From the NCBI RefSeq assembly GCF_963855985.1, contig NC_087118.1, positions 10,436,501 through 10,500,500 of the forward strand: 64,000 nt of DNA, written 5' to 3'. How positions within the stretch are numbered: position 1 is the first letter of the stretch; every line of letters starts with the position of its first letter. The notes under the pieces were generated by a model. It was not told the DNA's origin. It saw only the letters and a list, made by a program, of their open reading frames with translations, and searched no databases. This document shows positions 32,581 to 44,263 of the stretch, one piece after another. This DNA comes from Ostrinia nubilalis (lineage: Eukaryota > Arthropoda > Insecta > Lepidoptera > Crambidae). The position numbers and the translations under genes were made by a program.

Positions 32581-33651
32581 CTGTTCATTAACACTAGAGA
32601 GCGCCTTAGTATGAGTCATTCCCTTGTTATTGTTGCGCGCGTCGTAGCTGCGCGGCGTTGGGAGCGCATTCCTATTGTGATTGCTGTTATCGTACTTGTT
32701 TCTATTAATAGATTCTAACACGTCTGCGCGGTCGATTAAAAACTTATGAAATTGACTAAGTGTAGGCATATCTTGGAGAGTATTGCGGTACTCTTCCCAC
32801 TTAGTTAAGGTATGATTGTCTAGTTTAGCTGAAAATATGAAAATAAGCAACATGTCCCATTGATCGGTAGGTTGGCCTAAGCTGGACAACGCGCGTAAAT
32901 TTTTAGTCATATGGTCAACCATAAAGCGTAATGATTTTTCAGATTCACGCGAAAGTGGCTGAATATTATTTAATAATGAATTTAGGTGATGGTTTATCAA
33001 AAGACGCTTATTATTATAACGATCGCAGAGAAGCTGCCAAGCTTGTTCATAGTTTGCTGACGATATTTCAAAATTTGATATAATCCTGGCTGCTTCCCCT
33101 TCTAGGTAGGAAACAAGATAATGGAATTTATGAATGGGAGATATTCTACTGTTATTATGTATTAAACTTTCAAAAGTATCATGGAATTCCAACCATCGGA
33201 AATAAGTACCGTCAAATTTTGAGATCTGAATTTGTGGTAATTTAAATCCCAATTCGTTTAAATCCTTGCCAGCGGATAAGCACTGATGAACGCTTGCATT
33301 AGTATCATGAAAAATAGAATCACGTCTTTGCTGAATTTCACTATTATGATCATCAATTATTTTTTTACATGCAGCAATATTAACTACAAAGTCGTTTTCA
33401 ATGCTATCCCGCTCGTCAAGTTCCTTTTGTAAAAAATCTGAATTTAGAACCTCAATTTGAGTCTGCAAATCATCAAATCTTAATGACGAAGCCTCTAATT
33501 TGCCAAGCTTCACGGATAACTCAGCAACTTCGATGCCTGTCAACTCCTCCTTCTGCTTTGCACTATTTAAAAAGTTTTTAAATTTAGTTAACTGTCCCTT
33601 TATTGAACTGCGTTTAACATACAAATCTATAAGTTCCTTACTATCTGCCAT
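32581..33651 (-). CDS. gag: BEL/Pao gag (DUF1759-type)
   Basis: About 357 residues from the Met at 33,651 to the Ty3 insertion site. The N-terminal half is charged and probably helical (coiled coil); the second half has the IQISKFDGTYFRWLEFHDTF and LEGEAARIISNF blocks of the BEL/Pao gag domain. An upstream in-frame Met at 33,687 would add 12 hydrophobic residues; the internal Met fits the family better. The frame is intact and passes into pol once the Ty3 element is ignored. Confidence 0.9.
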
Positions 33652-34582
33652 GTTTAAAAATATGTAAATACTTATACTAAAGTGCAAATCAAAATGAGGT
33701 AGGCGAAATTAAGGCAAATTAATAAAATGAATGAAATCTTACGCCCCTCGTTTCGTTGGTGCGCGCAGCTGCGGTTGCGCAAGGCGGCGAAGCGAAGCGG
33801 TGATCAGCTGATCGCAACGCTGGGCGCGACGCGACGCTCGTGCCGTGATTATCCAGCTGAAATGTTCGGCGAAATAATTTAGCCAAACGAAACGATATGT
33901 GCAACGATTTCCTAGAGATTACGATTAAGATTACGATTGTCCAGCAGTGGACGTCATTTGGCTGAAACGAACGAACGAACGAACGAACGATTAAGATGGG
34001 CCACCAAACTCGACATAAAATGATAAAATTTATGAAAATAAATAAAATGTTAAAAAGTGCCGAGTTAATAATTGTATATTATGAATATTTGTGAATATTT
34101 ATTTTAATTAATGTAGGATTGCACTAAAATAGTCAGAAATTATTTTATTTTGAATGTGAAGGTAGAAAATTCAACAAGTTGTAACGTTATTTTTGGGAAT
34201 TTCGACAGTAAATTTTGTAATAAAACGCTAATATGTGTAAAATAATGAAATTCCTACTGAATGCAACAAGTTTTAACCATAGAATAGCGGAAATAAAGGA
34301 TTATTGGAAGTGGGTGTGATGCGGTAGGTAGGGTAGGTTATGGGTATTTTGGACACTTATCTGATGAAATCCGCAGACTGGCACCGGTGTGAAGCTTTAG
34401 CTGCTCCTCTGGCCGATGGTATGCTCAGCTGTTGACTCCTCGTCAAGGTCTTCCTGCCGCAGTAATGTATTTCGTCTTCCAGTTTCGACGCGATGACGAC
34501 GTAACGGTTCTTCGAATTTTGCGAATTATTGGAGAATTTCTTGCAGTTTTCGTAGTTTCCCCTCATGGGCCACCAATTTATG
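33652..34582 (-). other. BEL/Pao 5' leader with short repeat tail
   Basis: No gene. Beside the 5' LTR is TTGGTGGCCCATGAGG (minus strand, 34,563-34,578), a possible primer-binding site whose tRNA I cannot name. GGGCCACCAA recurs at about 33,999. At 33,940-33,990 is CAGCAGTGGACGTCATTTGG followed by an ACGA repeat, a phrase also found at 41,034 and resembling the 3' tail of lepidopteran RTE/SINE copies. Confidence 0.5.
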
Positions 34583-34803
34583 TCTTCGCTTGACACTTGG
34601 AGCCAAATAAAACTCGGAATTTTGAGGTTTTTAGTATAATAGAAAATTAATAGTACAAAATGATGTGCGTATCGCGACGATCGGAAGGCAAGTGAAATGA
34701 CATTTGAATATTAACAGTAACTAGCTAAACGCCTAGGATTTTACTAGAGCAATGTTACATAATTTAGTATGGCGAGTGACGTATGCGCGCAGGAGCCGTA
34801 ACA
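34583..34803 (-). repeat. BEL/Pao 5' LTR
   Basis: Near-identical to 15594-15816; right flank CAACC. Confidence 0.9.
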
Positions 34804-35448
34804 CAACCCCTTATCACCTTTTATTTGTCCATTAGGATTAAAATCCCTCTTGTGTGCATTTATTAGGGTTAGTATATCTTTATAAACAGTTTTATCTTTT
34901 TCGCAAACTAAGTTTAGATTAGGCTTATTTCGTATCAGGAGCTCTTGCAAGCCCGGGGTTAATTCAAAACGCTTATTACTAATGCTAACAATATACACCT
35001 TTTTTGTCTTTGAAGAACTTTTTGATAATGAAATCTTAACCTCAGAGTTTCCGATCATTAGTTTCATGTTTTCACTACGAATTCCAAATGGTATATTTAT
35101 ATTATCATAGATATCCATAACATCTTCCTTATCAAGTGATATCAATGTATCATTTTTACTCGGAGTTTGATCATCTTCACTGTAATATTCTGAACCTGTA
35201 TCTGACATTATCGCTTCTTTAAAAGTGTCATAATCTACGGATGAACTTAAATTTCCAACATTCTTTACTTTTAAGGTAGGAATATCTTTTTCTTTCACTT
35301 TAATTAAAGTTTCCAAAGGATCAGTTATAGGTTTGAAAACTTTTTTATACTTAAGGTTAGACGCATCATCTTCATTACGCAATGTTTTTAATTTATTTTT
35401 TATATTGTGTACTGATTTTACCAATTGTTCTTTTATATCGGTATCCAT
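34804..35448 (-). pseudogene. Conserved Polinton-linked protein, N-terminal part
   Basis: The frame starts at the Met at 35,448 (an upstream in-frame Met at 35,472 is possible). It encodes about 215 residues: a helical N-terminus (KEQLVKSVHNIKNKLKTLR), FKPITDPLETLIK, an acidic middle, IPFGIRSENMKLMIGNSEV and KDILTLINAHKRDFNPNGQI. These blocks recur in a protein encoded next to the ATPase in many insect Polinton-like elements (memory). The gene continues at 15,593-15,311 beyond the BEL/Pao element. Function unknown. Confidence 0.75.
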
Positions 35449-35542
35449 CTGAGATAAGAATACGAAGTTCAACTGCTAATTACAGAAACATGAATACAAA
35501 TGACAAATGTCGAACAGAATACAGTATATTTATATCGAATTA

Positions 35543-36226
35543 CTATAAAAAAATGAATGTGTCAAAACCTTTTCTGTATCGTCCTTTGTCAAGCGCACAA
35601 TCTTTATTTATAACTAAAAAACTGAAAAAGTCTAGCCATATCGATGAACACATTTTTTTAAATGTTAACCACTCCATGTCGGTATTAACGTGCTCATTGT
35701 ATATATGTTTTAAATTAATATCGTCTTGTTTAAAAACTACTAAGAGATTTACATTATCACGCAGAAGTTGCTTAGGTATTTTTGAATAAGTTTGTGATAA
35801 ATAAAAGCAATCTATTTCTTTATGTCTACCCATAGCAAAGTAATTGCGTATATTTATTTGATTTTCACATGCCACGTCATCAAATATCATGATGGAATTT
35901 TGTAAAGCGTCATTAGGATGAATCACTTCTTTATTATCATCGAAAATAAAGTATTGAGCTTCAGGGATTTTCTTCATTACCTCGTTCAAAAAATTGTACT
36001 TTGGTTGAAAGGCAGTCTTCGAGTACAAATAAACATGCTTGAATATAAGCCCATTTTCATGAAATAAAAGATTCAACATAACATTTGTTTTACCACAGTT
36101 TGAAGGGCCACATATAATACACCGGATTGTACTAGGTAAAAGAATACTATGTTTTATTTTGCAATTTTTTTTACCGATTTTTATATTGCAAACTTCTAGA
36201 TCAAGCGGTTGTTTGACAAATTTCAT
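35543..36226 (-). CDS. ATP: Polinton packaging ATPase (HerA/FtsK, A32-like)
   Basis: A complete 227-residue frame. Walker A is GPSNCGKT (residues 40-47), Walker B is IMIFDDV (112-118), and a YLSQTYSKIPKQLLRDNVN segment matches the sensor region of A32/HerA-like packaging ATPases. It would drive DNA into the capsid. The length suits Polinton ATPases. It lies about 280 bp downstream of PolB and upstream of the conserved unknown gene, all on one strand. It is one of the few undisrupted genes of this copy. Confidence 0.88.
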   Translation of the reverse strand: MKFVKQPLDLEVCNIKIGKKNCKIKHSILLPSTIRCIICGPSNCGKTNVMLNLLFHENGLIFKHVYLYSKTAFQPKYNFLNEVMKKIPEAQYFIFDDNKEVIHPNDALQNSIMIFDDVACENQINIRNYFAMGRHKEIDCFYLSQTYSKIPKQLLRDNVNLLVVFKQDDINLKHIYNEHVNTDMEWLTFKKMCSSIWLDFFSFLVINKDCALDKGRYRKGFDTFIFL

Positions 36227-36419
36227 TGTGTTGTCGTTTCAAAGCCCAATGATGATCTGTATTTTGACTGAGGTCAGCGTGTGATTATAAATAAAAACAA
36301 AGACAATATGATAATTATATTGTTTATTGAGATAACACATTTTATATTTTATCATATAATTCAATAATATAATTATAATAATTTTATGATTTTAAATTAT
36401 AAAAAAAAAATACATTTGA

Positions 36420-36453
<34 letters not shown>

Positions 36454-36503
36454 TCATAATAATCACTCCACCACGATGGCTTTACAATAATAATTGATCT
36501 AAT
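36227..36503. other. Polinton intergenic spacer with CA microsatellite
   Basis: AT-rich DNA between PolB stop and ATPase start; (CA)n at about 36,424-36,452. No gene. Confidence 0.7.
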
Positions 36504-36641
36504 TTAAAATACTGTGCTACAATGACCCCAAGGTATTGTCTCTATTTGGTTGGGGAGCACTTGTACCTTATCATCATTTCGATTTATTACTACTTTATCT
36601 ATTTCTTGTGAGTATAATACATGTTTTATCGACTTAATAAC
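36504..36641 (-). pseudogene. PolB: PolB piece 6: C-terminus
   Basis: Encodes the last ~45 residues of the polymerase, with HVLYSQEIDKVV and IETIPWGHCSTVF, then a stop at 36,504. The related plus-strand copy ends almost identically at 63,619. The 9-bp CTTAATAAC at its right edge (36633-36641) is repeated at 39558-39566, proving that the block between is an insertion. Confidence 0.85.
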
Positions 36642-36954
36642 GGGTGTGTAATGTATGATATAACTACATATCATATAATACTTAGAGGATATAACATCAA
36701 ATTATATAAAATCATTTAATATAATAATTATTTACTATAATAAACGAATAATATAATTTTAAAACGAATAATTTTCAGACAAATAACTATTAACTGATAT
36801 AAAATGGTTTGATATAATGAATATTTTCTATAAAACTGACAATGTATAAAATTTAAAACAAATAACATTCAAATCATATAAAAATAAAGTGTCGAACAAT
36901 CAAATGAGATAAAATTCTTTTCCTATAAAACTTAAATCATATAACAATAATAAT

Positions 36955-38702
36955 TTTATATAAGGTGTTATTTTTTGTACTGATCATACTTTACCAACGC
37001 ATCTAATAAAATCATACAAATACACCCCAAGTGTTTTTAAAAAAAAATTCAGGCTAGTTTTTGTTTTTACTTTTCCTAACAAAAAAAAGATATTATTTTT
37101 ACAACCATCCTGTCTTCACTCACTGCCTCCCTCTCTTTCTTTACTCATTTCATTCATACGAGTACGAACAATGGCCGCGCGCATTCATTCAACGTTCACA
37201 CACATAAAGGTTAGATTACACTAAACCTACGTTACCAAAAATTATCACTCGTGAGTATGTACGATGTTACGTCATGTTAATAGGTACTACGCGCTGGGAG
37301 AAACAAAATCTTGCTACATAAGTAGGTAAATAAGTGTATTTTCATTAGTGTAATAGCGGGGGACTTTTCCAACGAACCGAGGCGAATCATCCGCGTTAAA
37401 CTAGAAATTTAAAAAAGGATAGAAATTGGAATTCAATATCTACGGTTTCGTAATGCCTACGCAATTTATTTAGAGACGTAATAAAAAATTGATAGGTACA
37501 TACCTATTACTACTTCGCTTCGCTTCAGTGGAAATGCACCCTAATATTGAATATGAATAGGTGTTGTAAATAAAACTCACTGATCAATTTTCCTGGTTTT
37601 AATTCCTAAATTATGATTTGCCATCACACTTTAGATTCATTGATTTTACTTATTCACACATTTACCTATTTTGAATGTTGTTATTTAAAGTTCCTAGGTT
37701 ATTATTACACTAATCACAATACATTTTGAACGTCAAGCCTTTGTTGAATGTTCACGTAAACACTGTCTTGCACTGCCTAATCTAGCCACGATCGAATTGA
37801 GGTACCTAATGCTTTCGGGCTGCACACTTGCTTGCTGTTCACTAGACACCACGTCGGATGTTGTATTCACAATTCGCGCACTAACTTTTTTACGGAAAAA
37901 GTCCCTTTCGCGTAAACAAGCACTCATCTGTCCAAATCACACTGTAGGTATGTACCTAGGTAGACTTCCGCAATAACCATCGATAGAACTAGGTCGCGGT
38001 CGTGGCCCTCTGGCAACAACTCCTTGATAAGGCATTCCGTATTTTTACGCAAAAGCCGCCGTCTGCGGCGCTCGCATCTGGGTACCGCCAGCACTGTGCC
38101 GGTGATTGAAATTGAAATCCAGAACTTCGTCCTCGAAGCGCACGGAATCTCGTCAAGTCAGGATACGGCTGCGCTCCCTGAAGCGCTGCGCGGCTCCAAA
38201 CAAGCAAGGTATGAAGGTTTTCGACTCGTCAATGTTTCTCGTCGGCCAGTTAGTGTGCCCGAAACATAATTTCACCTGCGTTTTGTTATTGATCAAGCGC
38301 GGCATTGTAATAAATCACACATACACTGCAATACGTTTGGGCGCATTGGACGGACTGGGACGATTATTTATGTTGTTGCGCTCCCGCATGCCGATCGGCG
38401 GCTCGGCGCGGGCTGTGGGCGCGGAGCGACTGGCAGCGAGCGATATCAATATGGCCGACTCACGCGGCGCGGCACGTGGCAGTGGTCGTTGCCCTCGGCC
38501 GGCTACTACGATAGTGCGTACAAACGAATACTCACCGCGCTCAAAGGATGATTTATTTTTTATTTTTTTCGAAACATTCTTTGTCGTTTTACTCGAAAAC
38601 TAGCCTGAATTTTTTTTTAAAAACACTTGGGTTGTATTTGTATGATTTTATTAGATGCGTTGGTAAAGTATGATCAGTACAAAAAATAACACCTTATATA
38701 AA
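36955..38702. mobile_element. TIR element nested in the foldback element
   Basis: Inverted repeats of about 115 bp start with TTTATATAAGGTGTTATTTT on the left and are nearly perfect on the right (38,590-38,702). The interior has a CT-rich stretch (37,110-37,150) and a GC-rich region at 38,000-38,530 without a convincing gene. Confidence 0.8.
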
Positions 38703-38728
38703 GTTCAATTGTTATAATAAGCATTGCA

Positions 38729-38940
38729 TGCAGCAAGCAAGCAAGCAAACAAGCAAGCTAGCAAACGAGCAAGCAAGCAAGCAAGCAAGCAAGCGAGCAA
38801 GCAAGCTAGCATGCAAGCAAGCAAGCAGGCAAGCAAGCTAGCAGGCAAGCAAGCAAGCAAGCAGGCAAGCAAGCAAGCAAGCAAGCAGGCAAGCAAGCAA
38901 GCAAGCAAGCAGGCAAGCAAGCAAGCAGGCATGCAGCATG
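38729..38940. repeat. (GCAA)n tetranucleotide tract
   Basis: About 210 bp of GCAA with occasional GCTA and GCAG variants, ending in GCATGCAGCATGC. Open frames on both strands are trivial products of the repeat. Confidence 0.95.
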
Positions 38941-39557
38941 CAAATTTGACTAAAAACTTGAGACTTCTGTCACGGCTCCGGCACTGCGGGGCTCTGGCGG
39001 TCCCTCGCGTGCTAATCGTCGCAGATGGCTTTCGCTCGACACGCCTCGCTTCCAGCCACCTGCTCCTCAGCCCGCGGGCCGCCTCGCCCCTCCGTGCCTA
39101 CGCGCTTCTAAATTACACTCTAGGGGTAGGGCAGACAAGACTACGTGGAGTCGGTTTTACGGCGATTCGTTTTTGTCACTAAAGTCATTTATAAGTCAAG
39201 CTAAAGAAGAACATACTAAAAGTTATATCTATCAGAAATTATATCAATTAAAGAGTATACCAAATAGTCGTTATAACAAATAATATTTATTTTATGTAAT
39301 GGTTATATGAAATATTATTTATATTAAACAAAATTACATCAAATGAGTCTTAGATTAAGTAAGGTTTATATCAAATGTCTTTATGCGTTTTAATTGGTAT
39401 CTGAAATGACATTATTAGAAATGATTTATTATATGAAGTAAACATTATATGTTAAAAAATTATATCAAGTGTTATTATAACATACGTCTATTATACAATA
39501 TGAACGTTATTGAAATGAATTTATATCATATAAACTTATATAAACTGTCACGCACCC

Positions 39558-40740
39558 CTTAATAACATTCATTTTATATTTGAAGCTTTCATCAGTTAAA
39601 AGCGCTTCTTTATAATTATCCTGATGTAGTTGCTTCTTAACTGATTTAGTCACACCTTTAGCCTTTTTTATTTCTCCATTTTTGGTATTAATACAATATA
39701 ACTTAGCCCTTAATCCTGTAAATTCACTGATAACTTCACCTCCTAGTTCATCTTTGAACAGACCCGGAATTTTTGCGTTAACTCTAGGTATTTGATAGCA
39801 ATTATCATCTTGAAAATTGCTGGTATCAAATTTTGATATATCATCCTTCATATCGTTATAAAAATCTATAGTTTTTACAAAGTATAAAAGACTATCAGTA
39901 TCAGTGTAACACAATCTTGCTTTGTTTTGATATTTAGTTTAAATGAAGTCGTAATGAAATTGATATAGATGGTGTTTTGCATATTCCAAGACTGTAAACC
40001 CAATATATATTGGTCGGTCAAGAGTTAACTTTTCTGGGCTTAGATGTATAGCTGCAAAACTGTCTGAGAACATCGTAATATTTTTTAAGTTAAGCTTTGC
40101 TATTAATTTTTCTGCGCCAAGTTTTTTATTAGTTATATTTTGATCGTCCCGCCAATTTGTTACTAATTTGATATTCACTTGTTTGCGTCTATTTTCTATC
40201 GTTTTCCCGAAAATAGCGTTATTTAATAATTTAAAAAAATCTTTTTCAAAATTTGAACACGAAGCTTGACGTAAACGAGTATTTAGATCTATATATTTCT
40301 GTAAGTAATTTTCTTGTGTAAAACTTATAACGCGATGGATTTTTTTTAAAAGCAATCCGTTTTTTAAACATCCCTTTAAATGAACGTAATGAATAACATA
40401 TTTGAATTTATCATACAAGCTAGCAATTAATTTAGGAGCTTTTCCCCCGGGTGGAATAAATTTTTCTGGTGCAAAAGGTAAATCACGGTGCATGTTATGA
40501 AGATAGTCCGGATAGGCTAAATCAACTTCTAGAATGTATCCGACATGTGAATCATCAGATACGTTAACTATATCTAAGTTATCAATTTCTTGAGAAGTTA
40601 AAAAGCGAAAATTTGATATTGGCATTTTTTTTGTCATTGCATAACCGTAAAGATTGTTACAGTCAAGATATATCAAGAAAGTTGATGGTTGAGAATTATC
40701 GAAATTTGGTAAATATTTATTGTTTGCTTTTGCGTTGCGG
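39558..40740 (-). pseudogene. PolB: PolB piece 5: palm and thumb with motifs A-C
   Basis: The minus strand carries polymerase motif A (LIYLDCNNLYGYAM), a PPGGKAPKL block, motif B (LLNNAIFGKTIENRR) and motif C (CYTDTDSLLY), then VPGLFKDEL-like IPGLFKDELGGEV and AKGVTKSVKKQL. This is the catalytic part of a protein-primed family B polymerase. A single in-frame TAA at 39939-39941, between FHYDFI and the motif C stretch, breaks the frame; otherwise the frame is continuous. The right edge at 40,740 is an insertion site. Confidence 0.9.
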
Positions 40741-41412
40741 CACAGAATAAGTAATAGTACAGGTACAGAAGGATTACTCCGCAAGAAGATTTAAATAAAT
40801 GCGAGTCTTGCTACGACGCGATACAGTGGAATTCAGCTCGCACAGCACTACGTACCTACAATTTTATTCACCTACAAGTTTTATCTCTTTCTATCGCGTG
40901 CCTCTGAACTCTTCTTACGCTGTTAGGGTTGCTGTCTAGTGAAAAATTAATTAATCTACTTATATGTAATGAGGTACGTATTTGGGTAAGTACGCATTCA
41001 TTATGGAAAACCTTGGGAGAGGCCTTTTTCCAGCAGTGGACGTCATTTGGCTGTAACGAACGAACGCTTTCTGAGCAGTAGTCATGGTAGGTTAGGTTCC
41101 TATACTACTATCCTAAGAATTATTGATTACCTACATGGCCAACATACCTTTCAGCATCTTTGGGAAGCGAAAAAAAATATAAATCCGGTGTAGATTTCTT
41201 TTCGAATTTAAACACCCGAACGCCGCACAATATTTCTTTCTCTTTATGTCCATTTTTAAATAATACTTCGATCATAGAATTAGGTACATACTACAACGCA
41301 CGCCAGCGTCCTGACGGGCGCGCGCGTGATACTCGACTGATATAATACCCGCCGGCGGGGCGCTTCGCTGTAGGTAATTATCGGATGTACCGCGCGGAGT
41401 GAGCCAGGCCTG
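40741..41412. mobile_element. Non-autonomous element flanked by GTTGCGG
   Basis: Inserted between PolB pieces 4 and 5; GTTGCGG occurs at 40734-40740 and at 41413-41419, fitting a 7-8-bp target duplication such as hAT elements make. Begins CACAGAATAAGTAATAGTAC, a start I associate with a widespread noctuid repeat. At 41,010-41,070 it contains a second fragment, GGGAGAGGCC..CAGCAGTGGACGTC followed by an ACGA repeat. No gene. Confidence 0.6.
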
Positions 41413-41547
41413 GTTGCGGAGAGAACATTGCGATAGACCGCCACGTATTCCTTTTTCTATCATCTCATATATCTCTAAATCATTTACAAGCTCTAGTCGA
41501 ACACCTGTATAAAGCAACATAGCATCCCAACTCAAGCTCGGGGCTGT
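41413..41547 (-). pseudogene. PolB: PolB piece 4
   Basis: About 42 residues with LSWDAMLLYTGVRLEL and IEKGIRGGLSQC, the conserved linker between exonuclease and polymerase domains in Polinton polymerases. Flanked by two insertions. Confidence 0.85.
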
Positions 41548-42347
41548 TATACAGGGTGTTTCTTGTAAGGTGTCAAGCCGAAGGCAGGTGATAGGTGAGG
41601 ACTAGACCTATCGATTTCACCCCCATGTATGTTCTACGATTTTTCATAGTTTAGAAGTTATCGTTAATTTTGTGATTTTTTCAAATTGTATGACCCAGTA
41701 GGCTTTAAATTTTTTTATCTTTTTTTTTGGGTCGACTTTTCTCAGATTTCTTTTTTTGAGAGATTTCCTATTAATTGCAGATTTTTGAAAAAAATAAACA
41801 ACTTCCTATCTTTGATGCAAGATTCAAATTTTTTGCTAGAAACATAAAAAAATATGCCTTTAGCGGAACATCCTACAATTTTCAACTTAAAAGTTTAAAA
41901 AAAAAAAGAAATTCCATAGGTCCAAAATAATTTAAAAAACTGCGCAGTTTTCTGAACTTTCATAATAACACAAAAAAACATGTACTTAATAGGCCATTAT
42001 TTTCTGTAATCGCTCCACTAAAGTGGTAAGTCGGAGATTCCGTTACATGTTTTTGACTTTCTTAGGACTAACTAATGTTTGCAATTCTCTAAGTTTACGT
42101 TACGTAGAACACATTTAAAGACAATAACTGAACAGAACATTTTTTTTATCCACAACGAGGAATCTCTTGCCATTCATCTGACCTGATGGAAACTGATGGA
42201 TGATCAGCGAGCTTCACTCGGAATCCTAAACCACAGAGGAATTGGCTGTCCTAAATAGGTGGCCTTACCACTAGACCACAGTGGTGGTTGTTACTTTACG
42301 ATTAAATTCGATATACCGACATATTAGAGTGTGAGAGAAAGGGAAAG

Positions 42348-42379
<32 letters not shown>

Positions 42380-43197
42380 AGCAAAAATGGGTGTAATAAT
42401 TTAATTTAAAGTAAATGTTCAAAATGTCCGCCGTTGACCTGAAAGCACATTCGACAACGACGTAAAAAAATTATTTGTAAAACCTTCTTCTTCATTTTAA
42501 TTTGGTTTTGTGCTTCAGTCAGCTTTGTCCGCAGTTCATCAATATTTTCATATTCCCTATTGTATACCAGATGAAGGGCAAGAGCTTCCTCGTTGTGGAT
42601 AAAAAATGTTCTTTTCAGATATTGTCTCTAAATGTGTTCTACATAACGTAAACTTAAGGGATTGCAAACATTACTTAGTCCTAAGAAAGTCAAAAACATG
42701 TAACGGAATCTCCAACTTGCCACTTGAGTGGAGCGATTACAGAAAATAATGGCCTATTAAGTACATGTTTTTTTGTGTTATTATGAAAGTTCAGAAAACT
42801 GCGCAGTTTTTAAAATTATTTTGGACCTATGGAAGTTCTTTTTTTTTTCAAACCTTTAAGTTGAAAATTTTAGAATGTTCCGCTAAAAGCATATTTTTTA
42901 TGTTTCTAGCAAAAATTTTGTATCATGCATCAAAGATAGGAAGTTGATTATTTTTTTCAAAAATCTGCAATTAATAGGGAATCTGTCAAAAAAAAGAAAT
43001 CTGAGAAAAGTCGACCCAAAAAAAAGATAAAAAAATTTAAAGCCTACTGGGTCATACAATTTGAAAAAATCACAAAATTAACGATAACTTCTAAACTATG
43101 AAATATCGTAGAACATACATGGGGGTAAAATCGATAGGTCTAGTCCTCACCTATCACCTGCCTTCGGCTTGACACCTTACAAGAAACACCCTGTATA
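41548..43197. mobile_element. TATACAGGGTG element 1, long inverted arms
   Basis: Ends TATACAGGGTGTTTCTTGTA and its complement. The arms extend inward for about 600 bp each (to about 42,165 and from about 42,583) at high identity. The centre has a GT microsatellite (42,351-42,379) and a transposase C-terminal relic. The flanks are TA-rich (TTAT/ATAA), so the exact duplication cannot be fixed. It interrupts PolB after DPAYYT. Confidence 0.82.
42406..42463 (-). pseudogene. C-terminal relic of a DDE transposase
   Basis: Reads RRCRMCFQVNGGHFEHLL plus stop on the minus strand. Endings of this kind (NGGHFEHLL) are typical of an abundant arthropod Tc1/mariner-related transposase group whose elements end in ACAGGGTG (memory). 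It links this foldback element to an autonomous family. Confidence 0.65.
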
Positions 43198-44263
43198 ATA
43201 AGCAGGGTCCAGTTGATAGTGCCGTAAACATGTATTTCTAAAATTTTCAAATATATCACAAAGTAACAAGACGTCAGTTTTCAAATATAGTTCCGTGTAT
43301 TCACCTAAGGATTTTATATTAAATTTATTCCATACATTATGTGCGTGTTTGTACTCTTCGTCACTTATATGTTCACATTTAATGCTATTGTAAAACGTTT
43401 TTTTTAGGGGGGAGAACATCATCTTCAAATTTAGAAAAATTATCCATATAATCATATGGGTAAATACCTTTGCGATACAATAATTTGATGTTTTCATTTT
43501 CGCGAAACTCTTTTGTGAGAGAAACAAAATCTATTTCATTTAAATTTTTTGATAAGTCATCCAAACTAGAGCTTAAAAATTGAAAGGAATCAATAAATTT
43601 TATTTGCATGGGACATGAGCTATTTTCTGTTTTTATAATTTTTGTGACTGTTATGTATTTTTCTTTTGATTGAGGGATAATTTTAAAGCAGCCATCATAT
43701 TTCGCTAACTCTTGAATAAAAAGGTGGCAATCGTAACCAGCTAAATTATGAAAAATAACTGGCACAAATGGACATACTTTATACATCAGATTACAGCGGG
43801 AATGTGCTGCGCCTCTGTATTTGGATGTAATGTGATCGTGATCTCGTACTTTATCGTCTAAGAGCATAAAGCCACATATGTGACAGTTCAAAGCGTTTTT
43901 ATAGTTTTCTTCTTCTATCGGTGATAGTGATGACATGGGTTTTTTAAAAGACAGTTTATAATAAATCTTTTCTATATCGCTAATCAAATAATCTATAAAT
44001 ACTTTTACACAATCTGGTCCTCTATATGAAACGTACTTGTTCAAATTAGAATCATGCGAACAGCAAACATAATAACCGAAACAAGAAGGCTGGTGTAGTT
44101 TATAAAGTCGTGAATTTTTAGTTTGACATACATCGTGGTCCAAAAGAAGACTTTCAAAGTCAGCGTATATAACGAAATTGATTTTTTGTTTTCTTTCATA
44201 GTTCTTAAAATTTAATATTGTGTTTTTTTCTGGTAGAACTGTTAGGATTTTATTGCACATATC
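43198..44263 (-). pseudogene. PolB: PolB piece 3: exonuclease domain
   Basis: Contains Exo I (YADFESLL), a zinc/His-Me-like insert (CHICGFMLL, RDHDHITSKYRGAAHSRCN), Exo II (FHNLAGYDCHLFIQEL) and Exo III ([13 protein letters not shown]). The proofreading domain is thus complete. A shift of frame at the C/A-run near 43,400-43,410 divides it (the second part starts within [11 protein letters not shown]). The left edge is the TATACAGGGTG element, the right edge the 6.5-kb insertion. Confidence 0.88.

Larger units (their letters stand above)
15594..34803 (-). mobile_element. BEL/Pao LTR retrotransposon, interrupted
   Basis: Direct repeats of about 221-223 bp with TGT...ACA ends bound this element: 15594-15816 and 34583-34803. 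The 5-bp sequence CAACC flanks both sides (15589-15593 and 34804-34808), matching the 4-6 bp duplications of BEL/Pao integrases. It is inserted antisense-to-window in the conserved Polinton gene, whose frame is kept across the target site. Gag is at 33,651-32,581 and pol at 22,255-18,441 plus 16,170-15,844. Two younger LTR elements lie inside it. Without them the element would be roughly 6.6 kb. Confidence 0.92.
36642..39557. mobile_element. Foldback, Mutator-like element with 9-bp TSD
   Basis: Starts GGGTGTGTAATG and ends with the inverted CACGCACCC; flanked by the 9-bp direct repeat CTTAATAAC, the length used by Mutator-like transposases. Both arms (about 36,642-36,954 and 39,190-39,557) consist of dozens of degenerate copies of an (S)ATATAA motif about every 15-25 bp, in opposite orientation in the two arms. 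No transposase. It carries a second TIR element and a GCAA repeat in its centre. Confidence 0.8.

Noticed and set aside
38106..38603. 165-residue plus-strand ORF in the GC-rich core of the TIR element
   Set aside because: No recognisable domain, odd composition, ends in low complexity; GC-rich DNA has few stops by chance.
38705..38940. ORFs of repeated SKQA or LLAC on both strands
   Set aside because: Pure translation of the (GCAA)n tract.
39507..39557. PolB C-terminus ending at 39,507
   Set aside because: The last residues are read from the foldback element; the real C-terminus is at 36,504-36,641, as the plus-strand copy confirms.
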